Origin: Hyphomonas sp. UBA5111
GTDB taxonomy: Bacteria > Pseudomonadota > Alphaproteobacteria > Caulobacterales > Hyphomonadaceae
NCBI GenBank assembly: GCA_002414505.1
Contig: DHZF01000039.1
Span: forward strand, 1 to 51,517
Reading direction: 5' to 3'
Length of the DNA stretch: 51,517 nt
Numbering within the stretch: the first letter of the stretch is position 1; each line of letters opens with the position of its first letter. Positions 23,515 through 33,394 of this stretch are shown here, piece by piece. The notes below the pieces were generated by a model. That model saw nothing but the letters and a program-made list of their open reading frames with translations. It was not told the DNA's origin and did no database searches. Both the position numbers and the translations under genes were made by a program.

Positions 23515-24696
23515 ATGCAAGTGATAAGAAAAAGTATGTCGGCTGCGGCCCTGTCAGCCGTCCTCCTTCTGGCTGCCTGTGGAAACAATGTCGCTCCGGT
23601 GGAAGTTCCACAACAATCTGCGCCGCGCGTCGAGACCCTTACGGCAGAATTGACAAATGTCCCCAACGCAATCGAGCTAACCGGGCGTGCCCGGGCCCAT
23701 GCCGAAGCCGAAATCCGGCCACAAGTCACCGGCATCATCAAGGAACGCCTGTTCAAGGAAGGTGACCTCGTCGCCCGTGGCCAGGCGCTCTATCAGATTG
23801 ATGCTGCTGAATATGCGGCGGATGTCCGGAGCGCCGAAGCTGCCCTGACCCGCGCCGAAGCCACAGCCAATGTCGCCAAGGAGACCGCCAAGCGCTTTGC
23901 GAACCTTGCGAAGATCAACGCGGTCAGCCAGCAGGAATACGATCAGGCCGCCGCAAGCGCGCAGGAAGCCGAAGCCGACATTGCCCTGCAGAAAGCCGCG
24001 CTGGATCGCGCCCGCATCGACTTGGCCCGTACCAGGATTTCCTCCCCGATTGCCGGCCGGATTGGCCGGTCTACAGTGACGCAAGGCGCTCTGGTCACAG
24101 AGAACCAGACCGATGCGCTGGCCCGCGTGCTGCAAATCGACCCCATCTATGTCGACCTCACCGTGTCCAGCAACCGCGTGCTCACCATGCGTCAGGAAAT
24201 GGCGTCCGGCCGCATGGCCTCGAAAGAGCTGGGGACGGTTCCGGTCAACATTATCCTGAGCGATGGCACGACCTACCCTTTGCAGGGCGAGCTGGAATTC
24301 AGTGAGATCAATGTCGACGAAAGCGCCGGCACAGTCGCGGTTCGCGCCCTTGTGCCAAACCCTGACGGCATCATCCTGCCGGGCATGTTCGTGCGGGCGA
24401 ATTTCGTCGCCGGCATGTACGAGAATGTGATCACGCTGCCGCAATCGGTCGTCTCCCGCACACCGACCGGCGATGCTTCGGTCATGGTCCTCAAGGACGA
24501 CAACACCGTCGAACAACGCGCGATCAAGGTCGAGCAGCATGAGGGCAATTCCTGGATCGTCCTCGAAGGCCTGAATGAGGGCGACGAGATCGTTGTCTCC
24601 AACCTGCAGACCGTGCGCACCGGCATGATGGTGGACCCGGTCTCAAGGGCCGGAACCATCTCCGCCTCCCGCGCCCAAAGCAGCGACCTGAACTAG
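23515..24696 (+). CDS. RND efflux periplasmic adaptor lipoprotein (MexA/AcrA type)
   Basis: A 393-residue adaptor. The signal is MSAAALSAVLLLAACGNN, with the lipidated Cys at about residue 22. The lipoyl half-motifs flank a helical hairpin (EIRPQVTGIIKERLFKEGDLVARGQALYQIDAAEYAADVRSAEAAL ... TRISSPIAGRIGRSTVTQGALVTENQ). The beta-barrel (IYVDLTVSSNRVL) and membrane-proximal domains follow. The ATG at 23515 has AAGGA six bases upstream. It is the first gene of a three-gene operon with the RND transporter (18-bp gap) and the outer-membrane factor, and links them across the periplasm. Expression is probably repressed by the divergent TetR protein. Confidence 0.95.
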   Translation: MQVIRKSMSAAALSAVLLLAACGNNVAPVEVPQQSAPRVETLTAELTNVPNAIELTGRARAHAEAEIRPQVTGIIKERLFKEGDLVARGQALYQIDAAEYAADVRSAEAALTRAEATANVAKETAKRFANLAKINAVSQQEYDQAAASAQEAEADIALQKAALDRARIDLARTRISSPIAGRIGRSTVTQGALVTENQTDALARVLQIDPIYVDLTVSSNRVLTMRQEMASGRMASKELGTVPVNIILSDGTTYPLQGELEFSEINVDESAGTVAVRALVPNPDGIILPGMFVRANFVAGMYENVITLPQSVVSRTPTGDASVMVLKDDNTVEQRAIKVEQHEGNSWIVLEGLNEGDEIVVSNLQTVRTGMMVDPVSRAGTISASRAQSSDLN

Positions 24697-24714
24697 CGAG
24701 ATCTGGACACACTC

Positions 24715-27700
24715 ATGGCTAAATTCTTTATTGACCGCCCGGTTTTCGCCTGGGTGATCGCGATCGTCATCATGCTCGCGGGCGGTATGGCCCTGCGCGC
24801 CCTTCCCATCGCTCAGTATCCGGATATTGCCCCGACGACTGTCAGTGTGTCGGCCGTATATCCGGGCGCCTCGGCCGAGGCCGTGGAAAACGCCGTGACA
24901 CAGGTCATCGAGCAACAGCTCACCGGCCTCGACGGACTGGATTATATCACCTCCTCGTCAAATTCTGATGGAACGGCCGCGATCACGCTGTCCTTCGAGC
25001 CCGGCACCGACGCAGACATCGCGCAGGTGCAGACCCAGAACAAGATCTCGCTGGCCACCCCGCTCCTCCCAGAAGAAGTCCAGCGTCAGGGCGTCACCGT
25101 CAGCAAATCCACCGGCGGCTTCCTGCTCGTAACCGCGCTCTATTCTCCGAACGGCACGTTCAACCAGACCGACCTCGGCGATTATGTCCGCTCGAACATC
25201 TATGACACGGTCAGCCGCGTCGAAGGCGTCGGCCATGTTCAGGTCTTCGGCTCGCAATACGCCATGCGCGTCTGGCTGGAGCCGGAAAAGCTCGCCCAGT
25301 ACGGGCTGACCCCGGCTGACGTCATCCAGGTCATTCAGTCCCAGAATGCGCAAATCGCAACCGGGGCTCTCGGTGGCGCGCCATCCGTGCCGGGCCAGGA
25401 AATCAACGTCACCGTCACGCTGCAATCCCTGCTGACCACTCCCGAACAATTCAAGAGCCTGTTGATACGGACCACGTCCGCGGGGGGCTCGGTACGTCTC
25501 GAAGACGTGGCCCGCGTCGAACTCGGCGCGCAGGATTATTCCTTCATCGCGCGCTTCAATGGCAATCCGGCCACAGGTTTCGCCGTCTCGCTCGCCACCG
25601 GTGCAAATGCGCTGGATACGGCCGAACGCGTCAAGGAATCGATTGCCAAATTGTCCGAGGCCTTCCCCGATGACATGGAATACCAGTTCCCGGTCGATGC
25701 GACGCCCTTTATCGAAACCTCCATTCACGAAGTGCAGAAGACTCTTTATGAGGCCATCGCGCTCGTCTTCGTGGTCATCCTGGTCTTCCTTCAGAGCTTC
25801 CGCGCATCCCTGATCCCGATCATTGCCGTTCCGGTCGTTCTGCTCGGTACGTTCGCGGTCCTGCTGCTCTTCGGCATGTCGATCAACACGCTCACCATGT
25901 TCGCTATGGTGCTCGCAATCGGCCTGCTGGTGGATGACGCCATCGTGGTCGTGGAGAATGTCGAACGCGTGATGCATGAGGACGGACTGTCGCCCTATGA
26001 CGCCACCGTGAAATCCATGAAACAGATCACCGGCGCGCTGGTCGGCATTGCCGTGGTCCTGTCGGCCGTGTTCATCCCGATGGCCTTCTTCCCGGGATCG
26101 GCTGGCGTCATCTATCGTCAGTTCTCAGTCACCATCGTATCGGCCATGGCCCTGTCGGTCCTGATTGCCGTGGTCCTGTCTCCAGCCCTGTGCGCAACGC
26201 TCCTGAAGCCCTCGACCGGCAATAACAAATCCTTCCTGATGGCCCCGGCCCGCGCGTTCAATACCGGCTTTGACAAGTTGACCGATGCCTATGAGGGCGC
26301 TGTCACCCGCATCGTCCGTCGCCGGTGGATCATGCTGGTCACGTTTGCCGCGATTGTCGCGGTTACCGGCCTGCTTTTCGTCCGCCTGCCGTCGGCCTTC
26401 CTTCCAGACGAAGACCAGGGCACCCTGCTCACCATCGTCCAGCTCCCCGAGAGCGCCACGCTGGAACGCACCGCCGCCGTGATGGATGACGTCGCCGATT
26501 ATTATGGCGCCAACGAGTCGCACAACATCAAGGGCCTGTTCACCATCGCCGGCTTCAGCGTCGTTGCGCAGGGCCAGAACAATGGCATCGCCTTTGCCGC
26601 CATGAAGGACTGGGCCGAGCGGCCGGGATCTGAGAATACGGTCCAGGCCATTGCAGGCCGTGCGTTTGGCGGTCTCTCCCAGATCGATGAAGCCCGGATC
26701 TTCCCGATCGTACCGCCTCCCATTCGGGAGATGGGCAACTCGAACGGCTTTGACCTCTACCTCCAGAACACGGGTAACCTCTCCCATGCCGACTTCGTAG
26801 AGGCTCGCAACCAGCTCCTCGGCATGGCCTCCCAAGATACGAGACTGGTGGGCGTACGTCCGAACGGCAGTGAGGACGGCCCGCAATTCAAGATGAACCT
26901 CGACTATCAGAAGGCGCAAGCCCTCGGCGTATCCGTGGCCGATGCCACGAACCTGCTGTCGGTCGCCTTCGGCGGCACCTATGTGAACGACTTCCTCGAC
27001 CGGGGGCGTATCAAGCGCGTCTATGTCCAGGGCGACGCGGAAGACAGGATGCAGCCGGAAGACATTTCCAAATGGTTCGTACGCACATCATCCGGCGAAA
27101 TGACCCCGCTTGACGAGATCGTGTCCGGCGAATGGACCTATGGCTCGCCGCAGCTCCAGCGCTTCGGCGGCATGCCTGCCATCAACATCCAGGGCTCCGC
27201 CGCGCCCGGCCAAAGCTCTGGTGTCGCGATGCAGGTCATGGAAGATCTGGTAGATCAGCTTCCTGGCAACCTCTCCTATGAATGGAGCGGCCTCAGCCGT
27301 CAGGAACGCCAGACCGGAAACCAGGCGACCATGCTCTACATCCTGTCCCTGCTCTTCGTCTTCCTCTGCCTCGCAGCGCTCTATGAAAGCTGGACGATCC
27401 CGATTTCGGTCCTGCTGGTTGCTCCGCTCGGCGTCACCGGCGCGGTTGCGGCGGCAAACCTGTTCGGCCTCGCCAATGACGTCTTCTTCCAGGTGGGCTT
27501 GCTGATGACAGTCGGTCTCGCCTCGAAGAACGCCATCCTGATCGTCGAGTTTGCTCGCACGCTGGAAGACAGCGGCAGGGACGTGGTCACGGCCACCATT
27601 GAGGCGGTCCGCCAGCGTATCCGGCCCGTCCTGATGACCTCCTTTGCCTTCGGCTTCGGCGTCCTGCCGCTCGCCCTCAGCACGGGCGCAGGCTCGGCCA

Positions 27701-27852
27701 GCCGCAACGCCATGGGCTTGATCATGGTGGGCGGTGTGATCGCCGCCATGACGTTCAGCCTGCTGTTCGCCCCCCTCTTCTATGTTCTCGTTCGCCAGGT
27801 TGCGATGCGCATTCGCGGCGAGCGTCCTGCCACTTCCGGAGATTCAGCATGA
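24715..27852 (+). CDS. RND multidrug efflux transporter (MexB/AcrB, HAE-1 type)
   Basis: A 1045-residue inner-membrane transporter of full HAE-1 length. It begins [41 protein letters not shown]-like sequence, as in AcrB. The proton-relay aspartates in TM4 are present ([18 protein letters not shown]), and the TM10 lysine is in [18 protein letters not shown]. Two large periplasmic porter/docking loops follow TM1 and TM7. It exports amphiphilic drugs, dyes or bile-salt-like compounds in exchange for protons. Its 3' end overlaps the start of the outer-membrane factor gene as ATGA. The actual substrates cannot be read from the sequence. Confidence 0.97.
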   Translation: [1045 protein letters not shown]

Positions 27853-29267
27853 GCCGTGAAAAATACCTCGCCGCCCCCCTCAGCGCGCTCATCCTGACCG
27901 GTTGTGTCAATCTCGCTCCGGACTATGAGCGTCCGGCCGCGCCGGTGCCGATGGAATTGCCGGTCTCCGAACCTGCGAGCGCGGGGGTTTCCACGCTGGC
28001 ATGGCAGGACATTGTGCAGTCGGAAGACCTGCGCACGCTGATCGCGCTCTCCCTTGAACAGAACCGTGACCTGAGAACGGTCGCTGCCACGGTCGAAGTG
28101 GCACGGGCCAATCTGCTCACGGCCCGGTCAGGCTTCTGGCCAAGCTTCACCGCCAGCGGCAGCGCGCAAATGGGCGATAGCTTCCAGGATGACGCCACCT
28201 ATTCTTCCGCCTTCCGGGACAGCTCCTCTGCCCAAATCGGCGTCTCGGCATGGGAACTCGACTTCTTCGGGCGCGTCCGGAACTCCAATGACGCGGCCAT
28301 GCAGACCTATCTTGCCAGCGTCGAAGGCGAACGCGCCACCAAGATCTCCCTTGTCGCGTCGGTCGCCGAAGCCTGGCTGCAACTCGCTGCGGACCAGGAA
28401 TTGCTGCGCCTCGCCGAACAGACGGCCGGAAGCCAGAAGGAGAGCCTTGATCTGACGCAGGCCCTGTTCGATGCGGGCACAGCCAGTGAAATCGACTTGC
28501 GCCGTGCTTCCGCCTCCGTCGCCTCGGCGCGCGCGCAGGCGGCAGAATTCCGGGCCATCGTCCGCCGGGACCTGAACACGTTGCGCTATCTTGTCGGCAC
28601 AGACTTGCCCCCTGCCATTGAGGCTCGGGTTCAACTCTCTCCATCAGCCGTGAAGCTCGACCTGCCGGTCGGCCAGAGCTCCGACGTGCTGCTGCGCCGC
28701 CCCGACGTCATTCAGGCGGAACGCAATCTGTTGGCCGCGAACGCCAATATCGGCGCCGCCCGCGCCGCCTACTTCCCGTCCGTGTCCCTCATCGGCGGCG
28801 CCGGCGTGGCGGGCGGAGACCTGACGGATCTGTTCGAGGGCGACTATGCCTCCGGATGGACCTTCACGCCGAGCATCTCCGTCCCGATCTTCGATTTCGG
28901 CACGCGGCGCGGGAATCTCGATGCCGCCCGCGCGAATGCCGACGCGGCGCTCGCCTCCTATGAAGGCACAATCCAGCAGGCGTTCCGCGAAGTCGCCAAT
29001 GCGCTGGCCGTATCGGAAACGATCTCCAGCCGCCTGGAGGCATTGGAACAATTGGCCGATGATACGGGCGTAACGCTGTATCTCTCTCAGGAACGGTTCA
29101 AGTCCGGCCTCGATGACTATCTCACCGTGCTCGACGCCCAACGTGAGAACTATAACGCCCAGCAGGAGCTCATCCTCGCCAATCTGGATCGCGGCCTGAA
29201 TAGTCTTGCCCTTTACCGCTCGCTGGCGGTCTGGGATGCTTCTCTGGAAGAGGCTCCCGGGCAATAA
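27849..29267 (+). CDS. RND outer-membrane factor lipoprotein (NodT/OprM type)
   Basis: A 472-residue outer-membrane efflux duct. The lipoprotein signal is LSALILTGCVNLAPDYERPAAPVP, with the characteristic CxxLAPDYxRP start of NodT/OprM proteins. Two repeats of the coiled-coil tunnel follow, with LLRRPDVIQAERNLLAANANIGAARAAYFPSVSL and RFKSGLDDYLTVLDAQRENYNAQQELILANLDRGLNSLALYRSL. It overlaps the transporter gene by 4 bp (ATGA), so it is translationally coupled and forms a complete tripartite pump. It is a paralogue of the MacAB-linked factor at 7728-9074, which shares the same architecture. Confidence 0.95.
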   Translation: MSREKYLAAPLSALILTGCVNLAPDYERPAAPVPMELPVSEPASAGVSTLAWQDIVQSEDLRTLIALSLEQNRDLRTVAATVEVARANLLTARSGFWPSFTASGSAQMGDSFQDDATYSSAFRDSSSAQIGVSAWELDFFGRVRNSNDAAMQTYLASVEGERATKISLVASVAEAWLQLAADQELLRLAEQTAGSQKESLDLTQALFDAGTASEIDLRRASASVASARAQAAEFRAIVRRDLNTLRYLVGTDLPPAIEARVQLSPSAVKLDLPVGQSSDVLLRRPDVIQAERNLLAANANIGAARAAYFPSVSLIGGAGVAGGDLTDLFEGDYASGWTFTPSISVPIFDFGTRRGNLDAARANADAALASYEGTIQQAFREVANALAVSETISSRLEALEQLADDTGVTLYLSQERFKSGLDDYLTVLDAQRENYNAQQELILANLDRGLNSLALYRSLAVWDASLEEAPGQ

Positions 29268-29306
29268 ATTCGCTTACCACCCACAGGGACGAGAAAGATA
29301 ATTCGA

Positions 29307-29347
29307 CAGAGGTTTTGTATGTTGAAACAAAACATACAAAAACTCTG
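29307..29347. promoter_or_regulatory. long palindrome upstream of ald
   Basis: TTTTGTATGTT (29313-29323) and AACATACAAAA (29331-29341) are a perfect 11-bp inverted repeat with a 7-nt spacer. One mismatch further out, CAGAG (29307-29311) and CTCTG (29343-29347) continue it to 16 of 17 pairs. It is 40 bp after the RND operon and 63 bp before the ald start. It could be an operator for an Lrp/AldR-type or other regulator of ald. A terminator is less likely because no T tract follows. Confidence 0.5.
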
Positions 29348-29409
29348 GACATGAAGGCATACTATATACGATATCCGCGAAATTCAGGTAACCTTACCCT
29401 CCGGGAGTC

Positions 29410-30531
29410 ATGAGCATGCAGATCGGCGTTCCAAAAGAGATCAAGAACAATGAGTTCCGGGTCGGCCTTACGCCTGAGAGCGTCAGCGAGTTCACCGCGC
29501 GCGGGCACAAGGTTCTGGTGGAAACGCAAGCCGGCATGGGCATTGGCGCCACGGATGACGCGTATCGCGCCGTCGGCGCGGAGATCGCGGAGACGGCCGC
29601 AGATGTGTTCGCCACTTGCGAAATGATCATCAAGGTGAAGGAACCGCTGGCACCCGAACGCGCACAATTGCGCCCCGGTCAGATCCTCTTCACCTATCTC
29701 CACCTGGCTCCGGATCCGGAACAGACGCAGGATTTGATGAAATCCGGCGCAACTTGCATCGCCTACGAAACCGTGACTGACCGCACCGGCGGCTTGCCCC
29801 TGCTCAAGCCAATGAGCCAGGTTGCCGGACGCCTCGCCGTTCAGGCCGGGGCCTCGGCTCTCGAAAAGGCCAAGGGCGGCCGCGGTGTGCTGATTGGCGG
29901 CGTGCCGGGCGTCCATGCCAGCCGGGTCGTGATCATCGGCGGCGGCGTGGTCGGCTTTAACGCGGCGCAGATGGCGGTCGGCATGCATGCGGACGTCACC
30001 ATCCTTGACCGGAACCCGGACGTTCTGGAACGGCTTGCCACACATTTCGAGGCCGGTGCCAACACGGTCTATTCGACCCGCGCCACGCTGATGCAGGAAA
30101 TCGCCCAGGCCGACCTCGTCATCGGCGCGGTCCTCGTCCCCGGCTCAGCAGCGCCGAAACTCATCACGCGTGAAATGCTCTCCATCATGCAGCCCGGCGC
30201 CGTGATGGTGGATGTCGCCATCGATCAGGGCGGCTGTTTCGAGACCTCGCACGCGACCACACATGATGACCCGACCTATGTGGTTGACGACATTGTTCAT
30301 TACTGCGTCGCCAACATGCCGGGCGCCGTCGCGCGCACATCCACCTACGCCCTGAACAATGCCACGCTGCCACATGCCCTCCGCATCGCGGACAAGGGCT
30401 GGAAAGACGCCCTCAGATCTGACCCGCATCTCGCAGCCGGGCTCAATGTCTGGAATGGCAAAGTGACGTGCGAAGCCGTCGCCGAAAGCCTGAATTTGGA
30501 CCTGACACCCCTGGCCAACGCACTGGCCTAG
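29410..30531 (+). CDS. ald: alanine dehydrogenase
   Basis: A 373-residue cytoplasmic NAD-dependent enzyme that interconverts alanine with pyruvate and ammonia. It matches the family end to end: [21 protein letters not shown] at the start, Lys75 in IIKVKEPL, His98 in [11 protein letters not shown], the Rossmann stretch [30 protein letters not shown], and the conserved [38 protein letters not shown]. Starting at the second Met (29416) would give 371 residues and the most common N-terminus; GGGAG precedes both. It is a monocistronic unit, 142 bp after the RND operon and convergent with the pab operon. The palindrome upstream suggests substrate-dependent control. Confidence 0.96.
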   Translation: MSMQIGVPKEIKNNEFRVGLTPESVSEFTARGHKVLVETQAGMGIGATDDAYRAVGAEIAETAADVFATCEMIIKVKEPLAPERAQLRPGQILFTYLHLAPDPEQTQDLMKSGATCIAYETVTDRTGGLPLLKPMSQVAGRLAVQAGASALEKAKGGRGVLIGGVPGVHASRVVIIGGGVVGFNAAQMAVGMHADVTILDRNPDVLERLATHFEAGANTVYSTRATLMQEIAQADLVIGAVLVPGSAAPKLITREMLSIMQPGAVMVDVAIDQGGCFETSHATTHDDPTYVVDDIVHYCVANMPGAVARTSTYALNNATLPHALRIADKGWKDALRSDPHLAAGLNVWNGKVTCEAVAESLNLDLTPLANALA

Positions 30532-30549
30532 AAACTGATGCAAGCGGGG

Positions 30550-31362
30550 TCAGCTGCCGATCAGCTGGCTCCGCAACCCGGCGCACCCTTCAGGCAAGCC
30601 AGCCTCAAAGCTCTTGTCCCCGAGCGCGGAGACCGGCTGGAACAGGCGCAAACTGTTGGTCAGGAACACCCTGTCCGCCGCATTCAGTTCCTCGCGCGAA
30701 ATCGACCGCTCAGAGACGGTCCGCTCACCAATTCGCCCTTGCTCCAACAGCCAGTTCCGCATCACGCCCGGCAAGGCCCCATCGCTGACAGGCGGCGTGA
30801 AGATCGCCTCGCCGCTCTGCACGAACACATTCGCGACACTTGCGCAGGCAAGATTTCCCGCCGCCGTAAAGAAGAACGCCTCCTCAAACCCGGCCGCCAT
30901 TGCTGCGCGCAAGGCGGCAATATTGTCCGTATAGGATAGGGTCTTGTAGCGCGCTGTGAAGGATGTCGGGTTGCGCAGGATCGCACTTTCCTGGGCCCGC
31001 ACGGGTGAAGGAGGCGAACTGGCATCATAGTCAGAGACATTCGCAATCAGGGTCGGCGCAGCAACTGCCTCGCCCGCAAGCCCCCGCGCGCCTGCGCCCC
31101 GTGTCACTGTGATCCGCAGCGCGCCCAACGCGACCCCTTCAATAGCAGCGTCCATGACATCAGCCACGGCGTCTCGTTCCAGCGCAATGCCCAGCGCCGT
31201 TGCACCCTCGACCAGCCTGTCCAGATGTGCCGCACGCAGCACGACCTGCCCGCCCCTCACCAGCGACGTGTCGAACACGCCATCCGCGAGCAAAATCCCC
31301 CGGTCCCGCAGGTCGAACGCTGCGGAATGCTGCGGCGAAGCAGACGGTTGCGACAGGATCAT
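30550..31362 (-). CDS. pabC: aminodeoxychorismate lyase-like PLP protein (class IV)
   Basis: A 270-residue class-IV PLP-dependent enzyme. The catalytic lysine is Lys140 in RYKTLSYTDNIAALR. Other fold-IV marks are LLADGVFDTSLVRGG near the N-terminus and ANVFVQSGEAIFTPPVSDGALPGVMRNWLLEQG toward the C-terminus. In PabC the reaction is removal of pyruvate from 4-amino-4-deoxychorismate to give p-aminobenzoate for folate. Family IV also holds branched-chain and D-amino-acid transaminases, but the operon position decides: its ATG overlaps the pabA stop as ATGA. Confidence 0.87.
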   Translation of the reverse strand: MILSQPSASPQHSAAFDLRDRGILLADGVFDTSLVRGGQVVLRAAHLDRLVEGATALGIALERDAVADVMDAAIEGVALGALRITVTRGAGARGLAGEAVAAPTLIANVSDYDASSPPSPVRAQESAILRNPTSFTARYKTLSYTDNIAALRAAMAAGFEEAFFFTAAGNLACASVANVFVQSGEAIFTPPVSDGALPGVMRNWLLEQGRIGERTVSERSISREELNAADRVFLTNSLRLFQPVSALGDKSFEAGLPEGCAGLRSQLIGS

Positions 31363-31943
31363 GGGGCGGTCCAGTTCTGGGCGAGGCGAACGAAATTTCC
31401 GATCAGGTCAAAGCCATGTTCGGTCAGGATGGATTCGGGATGGAACTGCACGCTGAACAGCGGCAGGGATATGTGTGACAGCGCCATGATCTCCCCTTCC
31501 GCCGAACGCGCATCAACACGCAATTGCTCCGGCAAGGCATCAAACGTCGCGACGAGGGAATTGTACAGGCCGACATCGAACTCCGATGGCAATCCTTCGA
31601 ACAGCGCGCCGCCCTCTACATCCAGTTTCGTCGTGCGTCCATGCTTCGGGAAGGCCGACCGGACAATCTCTCCGCCATAGACCTGCGCGATCACCTGATG
31701 CCCGAGGCAGACGCCAAGGATTGGCAGCTTGCCCGCAAAATGACGGATGGCCTCCAGGCAAATGCCGGCCTCATTTGGCGTACACGGACCCGGTGACAGG
31801 ACCAGCGCTTGCGGCGCCAGGCCAGAAATCTCGTCGAGGCTGATGCGGTCACTGTCAACGACCGACACGTCCGCGCCTTCGCAAGTCAGGTAGCGCGCAA
31901 GATTGAAGACAAAGCTGTCGCGATTGTTGAGCACGAGGATCAT
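31359..31943 (-). CDS. pabA: aminodeoxychorismate synthase, glutamine amidotransferase subunit
   Basis: A 194-residue class-I glutamine amidotransferase that supplies ammonia to PabB. The nucleophile Cys79 is in ILGVCLGHQVIAQVYGG; the oxyanion strand is LVLSPGPCTPNEAG; the His/Glu pair is in SVQFHPESILTEHG. TrpG is nearly indistinguishable by sequence, but the partner is a PabB (PIKGT motif) and a PabC follows, so PabA is the better name. The ATG at 31943 overlaps the pabB stop (ATGA), and its own stop overlaps the pabC start in the same way. An upstream in-frame extension to 32147 lies inside pabB and has no family similarity. Confidence 0.92.
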   Translation of the reverse strand: MILVLNNRDSFVFNLARYLTCEGADVSVVDSDRISLDEISGLAPQALVLSPGPCTPNEAGICLEAIRHFAGKLPILGVCLGHQVIAQVYGGEIVRSAFPKHGRTTKLDVEGGALFEGLPSEFDVGLYNSLVATFDALPEQLRVDARSAEGEIMALSHISLPLFSVQFHPESILTEHGFDLIGNFVRLAQNWTAP

Positions 31944-33322
31944 GTCTGCTCCCCCGCCTTGAACAAGGAGGGGGCGATCCGCTCGGCCTTCAATTCGGAC
32001 TCTGCCAGCTCGCCCACAGGGTCGGACATCAGCGTGATGCCGCCGCCGGCAAGCAGCGTGCTCTCTTCCGGGAGATGGTCGATCGTGCGGATAAGGATGT
32101 TGAAATCCATTGCGCCATCGAAGCCGACATAGCCGATGGCGCCGCAATATGCGCCGCGCGGGCGTTGCTCCAAGGCGTCGATGATCTCCATCGCCCGCAG
32201 CTTAGGCGCGCCCGTGATCGATCCACCCGGAAAAACCGCCGCGAACAGGTCGAAGCCATCCTTGCCCTCCGCCAGATCGCCTTCAATGGTCGAGACGAGA
32301 TGGTGTAGATTGGAGAAAGTCTCCAACCGGCACAGCGAGGTCACCGTGACCGAGTGTGGCCAGCAAACCACCGAAAGGTCATTACGCAGAAGGTCTGTGA
32401 TCATGATGTTTTCGGCGCGGTCTTTTTCCGATGCCAGCAGGCCTGCCTGAGCCACCTCATCCTCTTTCGCATCGGGTTTGCGCCTTACGGTGCCCTTGAT
32501 CGGTTCGGCCACGACCCGGCCCTCCGCCGACGCCGAGATCAGCCGCTCAGGCGATGCGCTGGCAAGTATGCGCCCTGCGAAATGACCAAACGCGGCAAAT
32601 GGCGCAGGCGTGCGCTCTCGCATCTCCAGATAATTGGAAAAGGCGCCGGCCACATCAACAGGGGCCGCGACCCAGTTCTGCGCGATATTGGCCTGATAGA
32701 TGTCGCCGTCGAGAATATAATCCTGTGTGCGTTCCACGGCGGCCACATAATCGATGGCGTGATCCGGCCGCGCCCAGACCAAGGCGGCGCCGCTCGCTGG
32801 CTTGCCGCCCTCGCTGTCCAAACGGGCCAGCACCTCCGCGATCCGGGCATCTGCCAGAACATCATCTTCCTCGGCATCGGCCGAGGCGAGCCCCGCCGAC
32901 ATGACCCATGTGCGCTGCCCTGTCACGTCAAAGGCCAGCACGGTGTCATAGAGGTGAAACTCGGCAAGGTCAGACCGGGGCGCGTGGCGGGAGTGGAACC
33001 GCTCAAGGAAAAGCGGCGCTGCATCATAGGAGACATAGCCCGCTGCGCCGCCCTGAAAGGGCGGACCATCGGGAATGCGCTGGCGCGCCTGACCCCGAAT
33101 CCAGCGCCGCACCTCGTCTGATTTGCGGGCGAACCCGTCTTCACCCGGCGCCAAAACGTCCGCCGATACACGCAAGGTCGCAACCGGCGCGATGCAGAGA
33201 TACGACCAGCGCGACGAAGGATGGTCCGGATCGGCGCTGTCCAGCCACAGCGTGCCCGGCGCAGCATGGAACACGGTCGCGGCGCCGACGGGATCACATG
33301 TATCTAAAAGAGCGTAGCGCAT
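31940..33322 (-). CDS. pabB: aminodeoxychorismate synthase component I
   Basis: A 460-residue chorismate-binding enzyme. It aminates chorismate at C4 to 4-amino-4-deoxychorismate, the first step to p-aminobenzoate and folate. The C-terminal chorismate-binding domain shows DGDIYQANIAQNW, ASASPERLIS, EPIKGTVRRKPDAKEDE, AENIMITDLLRNDLSVV, FPGGSITGAPKLRAMEIIDALE, and IRTIDHLPEESTLLAGGGI. The PIKGT motif (active-site Lys) marks PabB rather than TrpE, which has PIAGT. It is the first gene of the tightly coupled pabB-pabA-pabC operon. The ATG at 33322 fits the usual start. Confidence 0.94.
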   Translation of the reverse strand: MRYALLDTCDPVGAATVFHAAPGTLWLDSADPDHPSSRWSYLCIAPVATLRVSADVLAPGEDGFARKSDEVRRWIRGQARQRIPDGPPFQGGAAGYVSYDAAPLFLERFHSRHAPRSDLAEFHLYDTVLAFDVTGQRTWVMSAGLASADAEEDDVLADARIAEVLARLDSEGGKPASGAALVWARPDHAIDYVAAVERTQDYILDGDIYQANIAQNWVAAPVDVAGAFSNYLEMRERTPAPFAAFGHFAGRILASASPERLISASAEGRVVAEPIKGTVRRKPDAKEDEVAQAGLLASEKDRAENIMITDLLRNDLSVVCWPHSVTVTSLCRLETFSNLHHLVSTIEGDLAEGKDGFDLFAAVFPGGSITGAPKLRAMEIIDALEQRPRGAYCGAIGYVGFDGAMDFNILIRTIDHLPEESTLLAGGGITLMSDPVGELAESELKAERIAPSLFKAGEQT

Positions 33323-33369
33323 TCAGGGCCTGATCTGGAAACGAATAGGTCTTGGCTAGATCAATAGAG

Positions 33370-33394
33370 CCGGGCGCGCAAAAGACACGCCCGG
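33370..33394. terminator. GC-rich hairpin between pabB and the PepSY gene
   Basis: CCGGGCG (33370-33376) and CGCCCGG (33388-33394) form a perfect 7-bp stem with an 11-nt loop. It lies upstream of both divergent genes (pabB and the PepSY gene) and has no T tract, so its role is open. It could also be an operator. Confidence 0.25.

Noticed and set aside
24958..25977. 339-codon open frame antisense to the RND transporter
   Set aside because: His/Asp/Arg-rich shadow of a highly conserved AcrB-type coding region.
31944..32147. N-terminal extension of pabA to 262 residues
   Set aside because: The extra 68 residues are an out-of-frame reading of pabB; the ATG at 31943 overlaps the pabB stop and matches the family start.
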